In this document: positions 32,823-46,221 of the stretch, piece after piece
How the letters are laid out: the number at the start of each line of letters is the position of its first letter
Position numbering within the stretch: position 1 is the first letter of the stretch
Assembly (NCBI RefSeq): GCF_036588685.1
Contig: NC_086381.1
Location: forward strand, 49,661,431 to 49,725,430
Length of the DNA stretch: 64,000 nt
Origin: Mytilus trossulus
Taxonomy: Eukaryota; Mollusca; Bivalvia; Mytilida; Mytilidae
Reading direction: 5' to 3'
Translations under genes and position numbers: made by a program
The notes under the pieces: model-generated
Seen by the model: the letters and a program-made list of their open reading frames with translations, nothing else
Databases searched by the model: none
Told to the model about the DNA's origin: nothing

Positions 32823-35676
32823 GAGTTCCAAAGTGTGTATTTATGCATATTGGATAGCGCCTTTAATTTTCAGTAGCTGGAAGTTCTAGTCTAGTATATC
32901 TAAATAGGACGGTCATATTCATAAATCTTCGCAGTAAATATTCTTTTATATATCTATTGAGATTTTTATACTCGTTTTATTAAGGAAATCCATTTACATG
33001 AATTTTGTTATTTATTCTTTTTGAACTCATTTTAGAATTAAAAAAAATCTAAATTTTATTAGACTTAAAACGTCATCTATGTTCATACTTGCATGTAAAT
33101 TACACCTCCAGGAAATACTTAGATAAAACGCAGTAAGCTGCATTTTAGTTGCCATGCTGCGTCTAAGTGGTGACTTAATTTATTTTCCTTACAAGTTAAT
33201 ATCTTGTCAACGAGTTCAATTTGTTCATTTTAACTTGACAATATATGAACACTAACAATTTTCCGTTTTGTAATTCAAATCTATCGAAGCAAGTTAAATA
33301 CCTACTTTTTTACATTATCATTTAAAATTAGTATATAAGTTTTAAGGTCATTTTACCTATAGTTATTCATTGTGTATTGCAAGCAGGATTATCGACATAC
33401 TTCAATTATTTATATTTATAAGGACACGAGAGCAGTTGACAACGGTATATTTAACCATTGTAAAGCCGTGTCATATTGTCATACGGTTGTGTAAAAGTGA
33501 AAGGACTTACAATTTTCACGTTTAAAAGGTTTAAAATGTAATTCTTTTAGGACAGGTTTTAAATTACAGCTTGAACTTATACTAGCAGGTAGGATTGTTA
33601 TTAACATAATTATTTACTACAAACTGATTATATAAGTCGTTTAGTATTTAGAACAAAACGGATTTAGATTTTTTGTTAGCCTTTATAAATTTCCTATTCG
33701 TAACAAAATTGTACATATGACATTGTAAAATTGTGTCAAAGAGGTACTGATTTAAAAAGGTTATCCCTATTTCATTTTTTGTATAGATTTTTTTGCTAAA
33801 AAAATTAAAACGTTGAAATTTCTATTCATGTTTCAAGAGAGAGACAGTAGATGACAAATATAATAGCTACATGTATATTTGTTTGTTTGTCAATTTGTTT
33901 GTTTCAAAAACGTCCATCAGAGTAACTTTTTTTTATTGCAACATGAATATATATGTTTTACATATGGGCTAGAAAAACAGAATGGTTTACTTTTATATAT
34001 TGTTATTTGGATTGAGAGTTGTCTCATTGGCACTCATACCACATCTTCCTATATCTATGGCAAAACATGCAATGAAAGTGTTTGTAAAATATAACATGGA
34101 AAAGGCAAAAAATTCCCTAATGTTTAATTAGTCAAATTCATTATGCCATGACTCATCTGTTGATGTCATTTCTATAATTATTAGTTTTGCGTCTTTTCAA
34201 ACTTCCAAAATGTTGAAGACAGCTAGGGAAAAAATCATACATTTCTGGTTGCTCGTTTTTATATAGATTAGACCGTTGGTTTTCTCGTGAGAATTGTGTT
34301 ACACTAGTCAATTTTGGGACCCTTTATAGCTTGCTGTTCGGTTTGAGCCTAGGCTCGATGTTGAAGACATATAATGGTTTACTTTTAACAAAAAATGTGA
34401 CTAGGATGGAGCCTTGTCCCATTGGTACATGCACTCATACCTCATCTTTTTATATCTATACACTGATCAAAAGTACAACTACACATGCCAACAAGATTGG
34501 TGCAATGTTTTATAGTTAGGCTAGAGCAGAGACATATGAATAAACATTGTGTATATATTTGTCTCTGCATGGTTAGAGTTCTTCTTCTTAATTTTACCTC
34601 CCAAATCGACAGTTGCAGATTAAGACTGAATCAACTGAGTCGCACCCTCCCTCTTTTTTATAAGAAAAAAAAAACTTTTTTTGGGGTTAAAATCGTCTAA
34701 ACAAAGAAAACCAGATTATGAATTGGCCATGTATGTTAATCAGTGAAGTTCAAATTTTACCCTTGCAATCCTCTTACCTTGCTTTTTAACAGATACATGT
34801 ATATATATTTATATATTTTATTTATTTTATTTTTATTTTTTAACTCAGACCATCAAATACTTATCAAGAAGCAGACGTTAATAAAACTACAACTTTGGCC
34901 TTACAAAAAATCGAAATAATCAAATGGCAAATTGTTTTGAAAGTACATGTATATTAACATAATAAATGAAGCGAATTAGGCAAAAATTAAAATTGTTATT
35001 AGATAGTTTTTCAACGAAACAAAAACGTCAAATATAGCTATTCAAAAAATACAAAAGATAGATAGACTAACAAATTAACACTACAGAAGACAAGATGTGC
35101 ACTGTTGCACAAGTTGAACTAAATCAATCCCCAGCGAATGTATGTAAAATTCGTTTTTAGATTATAATGATTTCCTTTCAAATTATTACCATTCATACTT
35201 TAGTCTGGCTCAAAACGTCTATCGTTGGCCTTTACGATGTGCATATATTTAATCATGCAAAAGCTAGCTATATATTGCAGCCGCTTATTAATTAACTTCA
35301 AAATGAAAATAATTATGTGGTATGTTTAAAGTTATATTTATAGTTAAAGAACTATATCTACTTAAACAAAAGAAAAAGAATGGGGATAAAATTATCTTGA
35401 TTCTACACACAGACACCCAATGTCTTAATCAATGCGCAAATACCTCTGAAAGGTCAACCTAGCTTAGAAAGTTTAAAGTGAAACAAATCTGAATGACTTG
35501 TTAAACATTTGCCTCATTTGAGACAGTTATATGATAAAACATTATTCCAAGCAAAATACTACTAGATTTGGAATTTCGAGCACTGTACGCCAATTACTGA
35601 GAAAGTGATAAGAACGATAACCTAGAATGACTTGCATGTACTGGTGGCAACTGGCACATTATTTATCTAATAAAAT

Positions 35677-35850
35677 TGAGAATGGAAATGGGGAATGTGT
35701 CAAAGAGACAACCATAGAAAAAACAACAGCAGAAGGTCACTAACAGCTAGGCCTTCAATGTAGCGAGAAATTCCCGCACCCGGAGGCGTCCTTCAGCTGC
35801 CCCCTAAACAAATATATACGTCTAGTTCAGTGATAATGAACGCCATACTA
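35677..35850 (+). repeat. Dispersed repeat (GGGAATGTGTCAAAGAGACA family)
   Basis: Close copy of 30040-30250 lacking a few bases after GAGACAAC and inside the 3' part. Confidence 0.7.
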
Positions 35851-38339
35851 ATTTTCAAATTGTACACAAGAAACTAAAATTTAAAAAAATCAAGACTAAA
35901 AAGGCCAGAGGCTCCTGACTTGACAGGCGCAAAAAATGCGGCGGGGTTAAACATGTTTATGAGATCTCAACCCTCCCCCTATACCTCTAGCCAATGTAGA
36001 AAAGTAAATGCATAACAATACGCACATTTAAAATTCAATTCAAGAGAACTTGTTTAACATGATTACCAGTTTAATACCCTCAACTCTTTGCAACACGAGA
36101 CAGACAATCAACTAAGAACAAAAAGTTTCCAATTCAAGATGGAGGAAACAGAGTGTTCTTTCAATGATTTTCCAGAGTTAGCGTTCTATGGTTGCCAATC
36201 GAAACAGTTACGGTTTAACAAAAAAAAAGATAACCTTCTGCAGCTGTTATCTGTTCTTCGGTCGGGTGTTGTCTCTGACATATTACCCATTTCCATTCTC
36301 AATCTTAGATAATTTAATAGTTGCGCAAATGAGTGGTTTCATTTCAGTCGATTTTTTATACACTGTAAAATTGGAAAAGGAAATAGGGAATGTGTCAAAG
36401 CGACCCGACCATAGAGCAGACAACATCCGATGTGTTTGAATCTATGACATTTGTTTGCTAACACATGTTTTTTTTTTAAAAGTTAACATAAATGAATTAT
36501 GTCGCAACTGGAAGATTAATTTTCGCGAACGAAGAATGTCCAACTTAGAACTTCATCGGAATCGGCTTTTCACATTAGAAAACAGAACATGAAATTTTAA
36601 AATATTTATACAGCATATAATAAATGTTATATTTATTTAAAGTGTTTACATTTTTCATTAAATTTTTATAACATATATTTAAGTATACAGCTAAATGTTT
36701 ACTCTATTCTTGATGAAGTTTTGCAAATATTCAAAATATAAGTAGATTTACATCACTATATTAAAGTATATTTAATAGCAAGAATTCAATGACAACAACA
36801 ATACCTATACAATTTGATTGATGGCCGTCCAATACACCATAATTGGTTTTTATTCAAATGCACTATACAATGTCTTCTTTACGTTGTAAGAAAAGAGGTT
36901 TTAGATTTCACATAACAAAGGAGAACGGATTTAATTATTTTTAAGATGAAATTAAACGCAGTGCGTCGTCCGGGAGTTAGAATGGAAATAAAGGAATATT
37001 TTTATTCGACATTAAGTAAGATCTTTTATTATTGACATCTGTTAATGTATTTTTCAATCAAAAAAGGAAAAGAAAGGAATTAATGCAAGTAAGCGAAAAA
37101 TAAAGTTAGAGATATGCTAGCTAAAATTTAATCAATGTTTTAATTCTAGTTATATTTTGATATAAATGACCTTTAAAATGAAAGAATTGTCTTGATATTA
37201 AATAAGTTGAATAAAGACGTATAAAATATAAATAGAGTTGTGTTTTCGTATTCGTTGTCAAAACTAAAATAAAATAAATTGGAAAAAAACAACAAAATAA
37301 TTAGATACGTTACTGCTATGAAAATAATTAATCAAGCCAAAGGATCATTGGACATTTCTTAGTTTTATTGCTAAATGTACTAAGTGACTGACGGTGTATA
37401 CTTTCATCTTTGTACTGGTCAAGAGTACATTTAGGAGTTTGAACCAGAAAAGGTACGACATCTTTCAAATTTTAATTCCAGTATAGTGAAAAAGTTATAT
37501 TTTGATAAACTTGCGTATTGACTTAAAGTGATATGTATCAACTATCATAACATTGTGCATTACAAAACCAATTTAAAATCAGTGCTAAAATGCAAATAAA
37601 ATAACAGCTTGTATATTGCCTTAAAGTAATATTAATTTTCATCAACTTTTATACTTTAGACTTTGTACCATGTGCATTTGATTACGAAACCAATTTAAAA
37701 TCAGTACTTTGGTATATTAATATATTTGTAACGGAGAGGACTTAAAAGAAAAAGAAATAAAGAGAAAAATTTGTATAGGATTTAAAAAGGAGATTTATGT
37801 ATTTTTAGGGTAGTAGATACTTACATAACGTATGGATATGAATTAGCCTTGACGCGATAAGATCTCTTTTGACAGTCGGTACAAGGCTCGCTTTGCGAAA
37901 TGATTATTTCTGAATCAAGAAATCGAGTAGAAATATATAATGATTTCAGCAAACAGAATTATTAGAAGTTAAGTAATAACAGCTAGGCTAGCATAATTAA
38001 GGAAATACCGATTTCTGTTACTTTTAGTGTGAGTAAGATGCGGAATCCTCTGGTTGAAGAGAGGAGCCGGTTACACCCCGGGCAACCCTTGTCCAAACAG
38101 GGATCGTGTAGCTTAATTCTAAGATTGTCTATAAGTTTTTTTTTTAATATTATTAGTTTTATGCGTTTTTTGCTATCGTCCTGTAAAAAAAACGAAACGA
38201 AATACTTCTCGCTGGACATTTGAATAACCAATCAATAAATCATTAGAAATGTAAGACTCGTGTCGATTCAGAGTTTGACACATTGAATGCATATATGTAG
38301 ATACTCATCATTTGTGGAAGATTATAAGTATGTAGCTTT

Positions 38340-38470
38340 GTAGTTCGGAAGCCAGGTGCGGGATTTTCTTACTGTTGTGAAGCCCATTGGTGGGTGGTAT
38401 TGTGCTGTTTTCTGCCCTTTGATCGGGTTATTATCTCATTGACACATTCACGCTTTCTATTCTCATTTTT
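38340..38470 (-). repeat. Dispersed repeat (GGGAATGTGTCAAAGAGACA family)
   Basis: Diverged minus-strand copy: GTGCGGGATTTTCTTACTGT, then TTGATCGGGTTATTATCTCA and ACACATTCACGCTTTCTATT. Confidence 0.55.
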
Positions 38471-39924
38471 GTACAGTTACTTTTCGTTTGGTTGCTGACT
38501 CATTGAATTATATCTCTTTTGATTCAATTCATTGTTTACCAAAGCAACTACCTGTATCTTTACTTACAAGGCAATGACCGTACAAAACTATGAATTTGAA
38601 AGTCATTGAATTTGACTGTTTTTGTCCATGCTTCTTCACATTATATTTGAATTCTTCCATAGTCAAGGAAGTCACCTAAGAAACATTTTATTGTTTTACT
38701 ATACGTATACTGTTTGTATATTAAAGAAGTGATTTGAAAGAACCTTATCTATAGAAATTAAACATATAAAACAAATATTTGCAGCAAAGCTAATAAAATC
38801 GGATTTAAAATGTGTTATAGATGTTTCAGTAGATCAAATCACTTCAGATTGTTTGCTTTTGGCTCGAGATTTAATTTAATTTTCAGTCCTATTTTGCGTT
38901 GTTATGAGACAGGTATTCGAGCGTATATACATGTATATAGACCTAAGTAGGGTTAAGGATGTTCGCTACTCTGTTTCACAATAAAAAGGTTTTTTAAGAA
39001 TGCTATACATTAAAATATATAAATAAAGGAAAACATAATCAGAAAAAAATTGAAGTGTTTTTGAGATTTAATACATTAGATATTTGGCGGGAAGTTATTC
39101 TCTCTAAACTTTTCGAACATGTAACTTTTGCATCTTTATTTTTTCACAAACAACAAGGATTTTATAAGATTTTCAAATAAGACTATTAAAACGGTATGTA
39201 ATAAGATATTTAAAAGAAAAGAAGGGGTTTGCGAGCAAAACTGACATGGATAAAGTCATAGGATATAGAATATCTGACAAGAATTTAAAAAAAAAAAAGT
39301 GGAGCGAACATTCGTAATAAAGGATATGGCGTATCAATTCATTACATAAAAAAAAAATCAAATCAAAGGAACAAAGTGGCAGAGAAAAAATGATGGTTTG
39401 AACTGTCCGTTTGGCTGTCTATTGTGTTGACTGTTGTAATGAGAGCGCTTTCATTTTGTATGTGCAATTTAAACGAGTAAATTCCCTCACCATAACAACG
39501 AATGCGTTCGACAACCACATAATATGCAAAATGGAATCAGTTTTTTTTTACGGGAGTGGGTTTGTAATAATATTCCTTACTATTTATTTTTTTCGTTTGA
39601 ATAGCCTCTTGATTTATTATCGGTACCTCTTCAAATCTTTATGATGGTTTTTGTTTATAAAGACCTCGGATGAGTTCGATAACCCTGGGAAAATATCTAA
39701 AAGGAGAAAATATTTTTCAAAAGGATGACTTGTCAATGTATCCTTTATTGGCCATGGTTACAATGTGTGTCACGGGGTATGTACATGTAATCTTGTTCTC
39801 TTACGGATTTTTTTCATTTTAGTATCACCGGCAAATTATCGTTATATATATATTGTTATGAAAATCAAATCAATTGTATTTGCATATATGCTTCTGTTAT
39901 TTCAGACGTTTACTAAAAAAGGAT

Positions 39925-40842
39925 ATGGCGTCACCAAACGTAATCAGTGAAAATTACCAATTCGCCAATAGTGAGAATGAAGACAGCAAATCGGTAGAAC
40001 ATCAGAAAACTAACGATTCAGACGAAATTGTGAAGAATCAAAATACTAACGAAAACATAAAAGAAGATGAAATAGAAAATAATTCAAATTCATCCTCGGA
40101 AGGAAATTCAATTCAAAAAGAGCCATCAATTGTTATAGAAGTTAGGGTTCCTCAAAATTCAAACGCTGAGTCAGAAAATAACAAAGAAACGTCAGTGGCT
40201 AAAATAACTAATGGAACCGAAACCGAGGCAGAAAAATCTGAACAATTACCCAAGACTGAAAAGTTAATAGACGAAAGTGACATTGACGAATATGATCCAG
40301 ATTTATATATAACAGACGAAGAGAGAAAGGCATTCGAGTACATGTTAGATCAGCGGCGAGAGGAGATCACGAAACAACGTGAAACTTTTAAAAACTGGGC
40401 TGAATCGATAACGAGGCGACGAATGTTTGCTTTGAGTAGACTACGTAAAATAAAACAATGTCATAAGGAAAGAATGGTATTTTATGAACAAATGGAAAGT
40501 TATATAAAATCAGCTGATGACGTAATAAATTCAAATGATAGTACAGAACACAGTAAACAGACTTCTTACGATTTTGTAAAAGAATCAAATAATCACACGT
40601 TAGAAGATTTAGTAAGAGAAAATACCGGATTTGTTTTGAAAAGTGAAACAAAAGGGAACGAATTAAATAAAAATAGACAAAGTGAAAAATCCGACAACGA
40701 AAATATAGAAAACAATTCTACAAGTGATGATAATTTAGAAGACGTTATTTTGAAAACATGCAGCAACGCTGATGACGATTCGAAGCATAATATATCAAAT
40801 AACAATGAGAATACTCCAAACATTGTTCCTGTGACAGTCTAG
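39925..40842 (+). CDS. Acidic coiled-coil protein of unknown function, 305 aa
   Basis: ATG at 39925 (MASPNVISENYQ) lies 19 nt after a TTATTTCAG acceptor ending at 39905, so the coding sequence occupies one exon with a spliced 5' UTR. The frame is open further upstream, but the earlier ATG at 39874 would lie in the intron. The protein is strongly hydrophilic: an Asn/Ser/Glu-rich N-terminal ~120 residues, an acidic DESDIDEYDPDLY segment, then a charged helical region (roughly residues 130-190) with the basic core TRRRMFALSRLRKIKQCHKE, then another Asn/Ser/Asp-rich tail ending IVPVTV. It has no signal peptide, membrane segment or known domain. The final VTV could act as a PDZ-binding end. The stop is TAG; ATTAAA at 40901 is a possible polyadenylation signal. 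A decayed relative of the middle part is at 60501-60832, which supports it being a real gene family. Confidence 0.75.
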   Translation: MASPNVISENYQFANSENEDSKSVEHQKTNDSDEIVKNQNTNENIKEDEIENNSNSSSEGNSIQKEPSIVIEVRVPQNSNAESENNKETSVAKITNGTETEAEKSEQLPKTEKLIDESDIDEYDPDLYITDEERKAFEYMLDQRREEITKQRETFKNWAESITRRRMFALSRLRKIKQCHKERMVFYEQMESYIKSADDVINSNDSTEHSKQTSYDFVKESNNHTLEDLVRENTGFVLKSETKGNELNKNRQSEKSDNENIENNSTSDDNLEDVILKTCSNADDDSKHNISNNNENTPNIVPVTV

Positions 40843-40906
40843 TCCTGATTATCATACCACGCTCATCATAATGTATCACAGGTGCTTTTGTTTTTAAAGA
40901 ATTAAA

Positions 40907-42829
40907 TTAATATATTTTTGTGTTATCCGTTGTTTCTATACATGACATGATCTTTCTGGTTAAGTAGACCTTTTTTTAATTTCCCATCATATTTGTCATA
41001 AGTCAGCTACATGTATATCTGGTTCCCATCGGTGACAGTTAATCACTGTAATCCTTTGAAAAAGAAACACACAATAGAACTATGCTATTATTGATATGTT
41101 AAGAGCAGGAAAAGGATCTGCTAACCCTTCCGGAGTACCTGAGACCACCCACAGTTTTTTGTTGGGTTAGTGTTGCGTAGACTTTAGTTTTCTTTGTTTT
41201 GTCGTTGTATCATTTTTGTTTCCTTTTTTGCCATGGCGCTGTCAGTTTATTTTCGATCTATGAGTTTTAATGTCCCTCTGGTATTTTTTGCCCATTTTTT
41301 AAGATTCAGGGAATAAATTAAAATTTGAAATAAATAATATGCTTTTTGTGACTTTATATCACTTCAGGTTTATTGGAGTATTGGAATTCAGCATCGAGTG
41401 CTGTTATTTCTGCATATATATGAATTTGTTTGGCGTTTGAAAACAAACCAATTATCATCATTATGTATGGCATAGAATTGTCGAATTTCGTTCCCCATTG
41501 TACCACTTTAGGTTTGCTATAAAATTGCTTGTGGTTCCAATTAATGTTTGCCCTTTGTTTCTCTGGAAAACTAGGAAGGAACCTGTAGTGGTCTTTAGAA
41601 TTTTAAATCGCAGTATTCGTTTTTTGTTTTCGTTTGAACTACAGATACGCCAGTTTACGTTCAATGAAGGCATCTACACAACAACACAATTGCATATAAT
41701 CAACAGGTCTACCTTATTATAATATCTTAAAAAAAAAAAAGTTTGTACAGAAAAAAAAACATAGCCCCCCCCCCCCAGAAAATCAAATGGTTTCTGTCTT
41801 AGAGAACATGTTTAACCTGTTAACCCCGCCATATTCTGCATGTATGTGCCTGTTCCAAGGCATGTAATACAGTGATTTTCTTTTGTTGATGTGTTACATA
41901 AACTTTTGTTTTTCTCTCAATTTTTGTACATAAATTAGGCCGTTAGTATTAGGGGGGGGGGGGGGGGCATTATTGTTTGAATTGTTTTACATTTGTTATT
42001 CCGGGAGTCAGGATGGCTCATTATCAAATTACAAAATGATCGGACCTCAATAACCAATATAATATCTGTTTACGAGTAGTTTTCATACCTCGGACGACCT
42101 GTTTAACAAAAAATCTTTTGACCGTATCAATCTAAACTGCCTTTATTTTCTTTTTCTTTCTGCAAATCTATATAGCTGCAAAGTACTTCAGTTTTAATTT
42201 TAGGTCTAGAGGGACAGTAATATACAAGTTACAGCAATTTTGGAGAAAAAAATGTAATTGTTCAAATCAATTTATAGTGCCAGCATGCAGGGGAAGCTAG
42301 ATCTAGGCTGGGGATCCAACTAAATGCTCTTATTTATATGCATTGATGTTTAAAAAAAAGTTGGATTCCAACCCCTGGACCCCCTCCCCTCGATCCTCCA
42401 ATGAGCATGTCCTTGTTTTATTCAAAATATTGAATCATAAACAAATACCAGTAGTTTGTCTACTTCAGACTGAGTCATGTAATAAAATCTTTTGTCTGCA
42501 TCAACCAAAACTTACCATATTTGCTTTTTATTATGTCAGTCAGGGGTACTTCTTGTACAAGCTTATTTTATTCACTTGAAGAAGTGAAAAAAAATATACA
42601 TATATAAGTAAATAAATCATGCTTGAATAAGCTCCCCTTAATTTTCTAAAAAATTTACTTGTACAGGTAAATTTTTCTTACAATCCCACATTTGTACTTT
42701 CATGAATGATATGTGAAAGATTTTAATTTCTAAAGGTAAATCAGGTATACATTTATTTCCACACATGGATTAGCATTAAAGTCAACCGGAGATTTTTTAC
42801 CGAATTTACCCCTATAGAGTTTTAAACAG
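40907..42829. other. No gene; repeats and homopolymers
   Basis: Contains the dispersed repeat 41117-41300 and a C12 tract (41765-41776) facing a G16 tract (41952-41967), with A tracts just before the C tract. The segment between them reads CATGTTTAACC...CCCCGCCATATTCTG, a phrase also present near 28155 and, inverted, near 35940. A possible MITE-like pair lies at 42298-42400. Confidence 0.5.
41117..41300 (+). repeat. Dispersed repeat (CCTTCCGGAG.ACCTGAGA family)
   Basis: CTAACCCTTCCGGAGTACCT, then TTTTTTGTTGGGTTAGTGTT and CAGTTTATTTTCGATCTATG: the plus-strand form of 14955-15145 and of the sequence broken by the small foldback element. Confidence 0.65.
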
Positions 42830-42978
42830 AGTCGACATGATCGCAATACTATTATACATACATAAACTGCCTGCAAATTTCTGAAACTTCTGTAAATCTA
42901 AAGACTGAGCAACAGGAATGCCACCAAAAACCAGGGGTGTTATCAGGTTCTCCGGAAGGGTACGTATTATTATGTTAA

Positions 42979-43640
42979 GGTAGCACTCCACAGTTAGAAA
43001 ATAAAATTAAAAATGAGCCACAAAATGTTTTATCATCTCCTATTCCTGGATTTCTAATACATTAACGTAACTGTTTGTGTGTACATGTGCATATGTATGT
43101 AATCAGTATCTTCCATAGATTTGATTTTCAAAAGTTAAAAGGATGAAAATTAATTACTTTTCTGTGTATCCATGGCAACATTCTGCATTTATTTCCCATA
43201 AAATATTGCAAAAAGGGGGGTGAACATGTCACATTTGCCCCAAAAATTTGGATCAAACTAGAATTTCAATGCCTTTGAGTGATACCTTTTCAGAAACTGT
43301 TTTTCTAAATCTTCCTAATGATCAAATAAAAAAAGGATGTCTTTCGCCTCATTTTTTCGTAAAATCCAATCACAAAGTTCGTGCGATAAAAAGTTGGAAA
43401 AAAACATTACAATAATTGCCGGATCAATGTATGTAAGGGACATGCAAATACGGACTGTCATACAGAAAACAGCCTATATTACATACATTACATAACCTTG
43501 ATGTTCATATAAACCCAATACAAAGGCTATTTTAATACTCAGCTATCCAAAAATGAATTTTATTGCACACTAGCTCTCATATTAGAAAAATCCACAGGGG
43601 CCAAAATGCGAAACTACACACCTAACTGTGGAGTGCTACC
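42979..43640. mobile_element. PIF/Harbinger-like MITE, 662 bp, with 3-bp target duplication
   Basis: Perfect 19-bp terminal inverted repeats (GGTAGCACTCCACAGTTAG at the left, its reverse complement at the right) flanked by TAA on both sides (42976-42978, 43641-43643). A 3-bp TAA/TTA duplication is typical of PIF/Harbinger. No transposase frame. The duplicated copy of this region near 50390 lacks it, giving an approximate empty site. A truncated relative lies at 7076-7444. Confidence 0.82.
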
Positions 43641-43988
43641 TAAGGTAGAAAAACTCAATTCAAACTGATTGCATTTGGTTTAAGACGTTAAATAAATCTT
43701 ATTTTGAACTATTTATTGCACTGTTATGAAACTGTTATTAAAGTGTACACATTTATTATATATATAAATCTGAAAATTGACACCCACGTGTTACAATCAG
43801 ATTGCTATGTTGACAAGTTTTTTCCCTCAACATATATATATATATATATACACATATTTCTTGTTGTTTTTCATCTCAGCGTCACAGTGAAGTTCACATG
43901 ATTAATTGGACGACCAAGGAAATTCTGAACCATTATCGAAAAGTAAACATTTAAAAAAAGCAGTCGATGAGGATGATCCATACACCAT

Positions 43989-44120
43989 AAAATTGAGAAT
44001 GGAAATAGGGAATGTGTCAAAGAGACAACAACCCGACCAAATAAAAAAACAACAACAGAAGGTCACCAACAGGTTTTCAATGTAGCGAGAAATTCACGCA
44101 ACCGGAGGCGTCCTTCAGCT
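43989..44120 (+). repeat. Dispersed repeat (GGGAATGTGTCAAAGAGACA family)
   Basis: GAGAATGGAAATAGGGAATG and GCGAGAAATTCACGCAACCG; truncated relative to 30040-30250 and absent from segmental copy 2. Confidence 0.7.
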
Positions 44121-44907
44121 GTTTATAATATGTTAAAACTATTTCTGTTTTATACAAGGTAGATTTCATGACCGTTTTGACTGTTAAAATGTCTGGGTGT
44201 TTAGTTTTTTTAGGCATTTGATAAACTTTACCATCATATAGAATAAAAGTTTTTGTAAAAAAAGGTTTTATTGTGTACCAACTGGTGTTTATTTTTCAAA
44301 GAAAGACGGATAACTTGTCGCCGTTGTTATAGTAGAATGCCTGCCCATGGGTGTTATATATTTCTCTAAAGTAAACCGAACTAGATTTTCTGTAAAGATG
44401 AAATCCCAAACTACAATAATCGGTCAATATAACTCACCTTACCAAAAAGAAATCAGTAAAAGTGCTTTGTTAAATGCTTCATATTTCTTTTTTGCAGTGG
44501 TTTTTATTCCACGAGCGTTTTGCTCTCACTTCTTTTGTAACATCAGTCTAGTACTGTTTTTAGTTGTAAGTTCTCAGAAGACAAAAAGGCGGATATACGA
44601 AGCATTAGATATGTATAATATTATGTATATCGTGTGTATCTATTTCACATCAAGGTTCTTTTTCAATAGTTTTGCTGCCTTTTATTATTCTATCTTCAGG
44701 TTGAACTAATCTTAATTCCAAATTTAGGAAACTATATAAGATATACAAACTGGTAAAAGAATGCGATGTATTCACAATATTTTAGCTGATACAACATTCC
44801 AAGTGTAAATAATAACCCCAAAATCGACTATACCATATGCGATCGATCTTAGGAATACAAGGAGCAGCTTTTGTTCAAACTACATGAGGACAAAAAGAAT
44901 ATAAAAA

Positions 44908-45770
44908 CTAGATGCTCTAAAGAGCCTGTGTCACTCACCTTGGTCTATGTGCATATTTAACAAAGGACATAGATGGATGTATCACAAAATTATCTCTATC
45001 TATTATAAACTTTGCCCTTTTGATACAGAGGAAAGTGTTTTGTAAAAATTTACAAACATTTACCAAATTAATGAAAATTGTTGAAAATTGGCTTCAAAAG
45101 GCAAAAACTTCTAAACGGGTCAACGGATCATTTTTTTATCCGACTTATTTTTAGATCATACTTTGCTGAATATTATTGCTTTTTACAGTTTATCTCTATC
45201 TATAATAGTCTTCAATATAATAACCCAAAACGGCAAAATTTCTTTAAATATTACCAATAGGGGGCAGCAACCTACAACCAGTTGTCTAATTCATCTGAAA
45301 ATTTCAGGGGAGATAGATATTGATTTGATGAACAGTTTAAACTCCTTGTCAGATTTGCTATAAATGCTTTATTTTTAGAGTTATAAGACAAATCTGCATT
45401 TTTACGCTTATTTTTTTTTTAGCCATGACAACCATCTTGATTAGTTGTCTGGGTCACCGCACACATTTTTTTAAACAAAAAGAGGGAAAAGATAACAAAA
45501 ATTCACGAAAAATTAGTAAGAAATCACTATAAAGAGCAGTAACTCCTTATTAAACCCCTATGTTATTTTTTTAGCCATGGTGGCCATTTTGGTTGGTTGG
45601 CCGGGTCACACATAATACCCTAGTGATGATTGTGGCCAAGTTTGGTTAAATTTGGTCCTGTAGTTACAGAGGAGAAGATTTTTTTCAATGTTAAGGACGA
45701 CGATGGATGACGACGGACGACGGACGCAAAGTGATGGAAAAGCCTCTGGGTCAGATGAGCTAAAACGCAT
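44908..45770 (+). mobile_element. Helitron/pearl-like dispersed element with ACGACGG block
   Basis: Begins CTAGATGCTCTAAAGAGCCT and ends with a GACGACGG-type microsatellite (45690-45727), GCAAAGTGATGG and GATGAGCTAAAA. Three blocks containing ATTTTT.TTAGCCATG.. near 45390-45600 form internal repeats. The 13370-13612 fragment matches its 3' end. No coding capacity is seen. Absent from segmental copy 2. Confidence 0.6.
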
Positions 45771-46221
45771 AAGGACTAACAGATTCAAAAAGATTAGATT
45801 TGGCTTTTATTTTTGTTTTTCTCGAAATATAAAACATTGGATTTTAAAAACGTCTTAAAATATGTATTTTTATTGTAAATTTTAAACTGAAGAGGTAAAA
45901 CCTACATATTTGTATATTTTTTTCTCCTTATGTCCTTGTATCGAAATACTGATTGATATAATCTTATTTAGGAAATTATACAATTTAAAATAAAAGTCTC
46001 AATAGCGAAGTAAAAACCACATGTATAATATTGCAGACAATTATTAATTTTAAGCTAAAAAAGTATCAATTACATATTTGTACATTGTTCTTTTCTTATG
46101 TCCTTACATCCAAATGCTGGTATAATATTATTCATTAAAAACGACCTCTCTCATTACATATCTGAAGTAAAAACAAATGTATAATATTACAGACATTTTC
46201 TTAATTTTTTTATTCAAACTT

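Larger units (their letters stand above)
25160..39905. other. Long gene-free stretch with scattered repeats
   Basis: I see no confident exon. Repeats: 29785-29915 (-), 30040-30250 (+), 35677-35850 (+), 36205-36310 (-), 36366-36430 (+) and 38340-38470 (-), all of the GGGAATGTGTCAAAGAGACA family; 31562-31880; 32500-32650; a short MITE-like pair at 32714-32822; 34005-34070 and 34395-34465 (SINE-like ends). The 116-codon minus frame at 25510-25160 and the 80-codon plus frame at 28771-29013 resemble no known protein. A possible 26-nt untranslated exon at 38887-38912 is discussed under findings. Confidence 0.5.

Noticed and set aside
44347..44709. 120-codon plus-strand open frame
   Set aside because: The segmental copy at 50870-51200 does not preserve the frame, so it is not under coding constraint.
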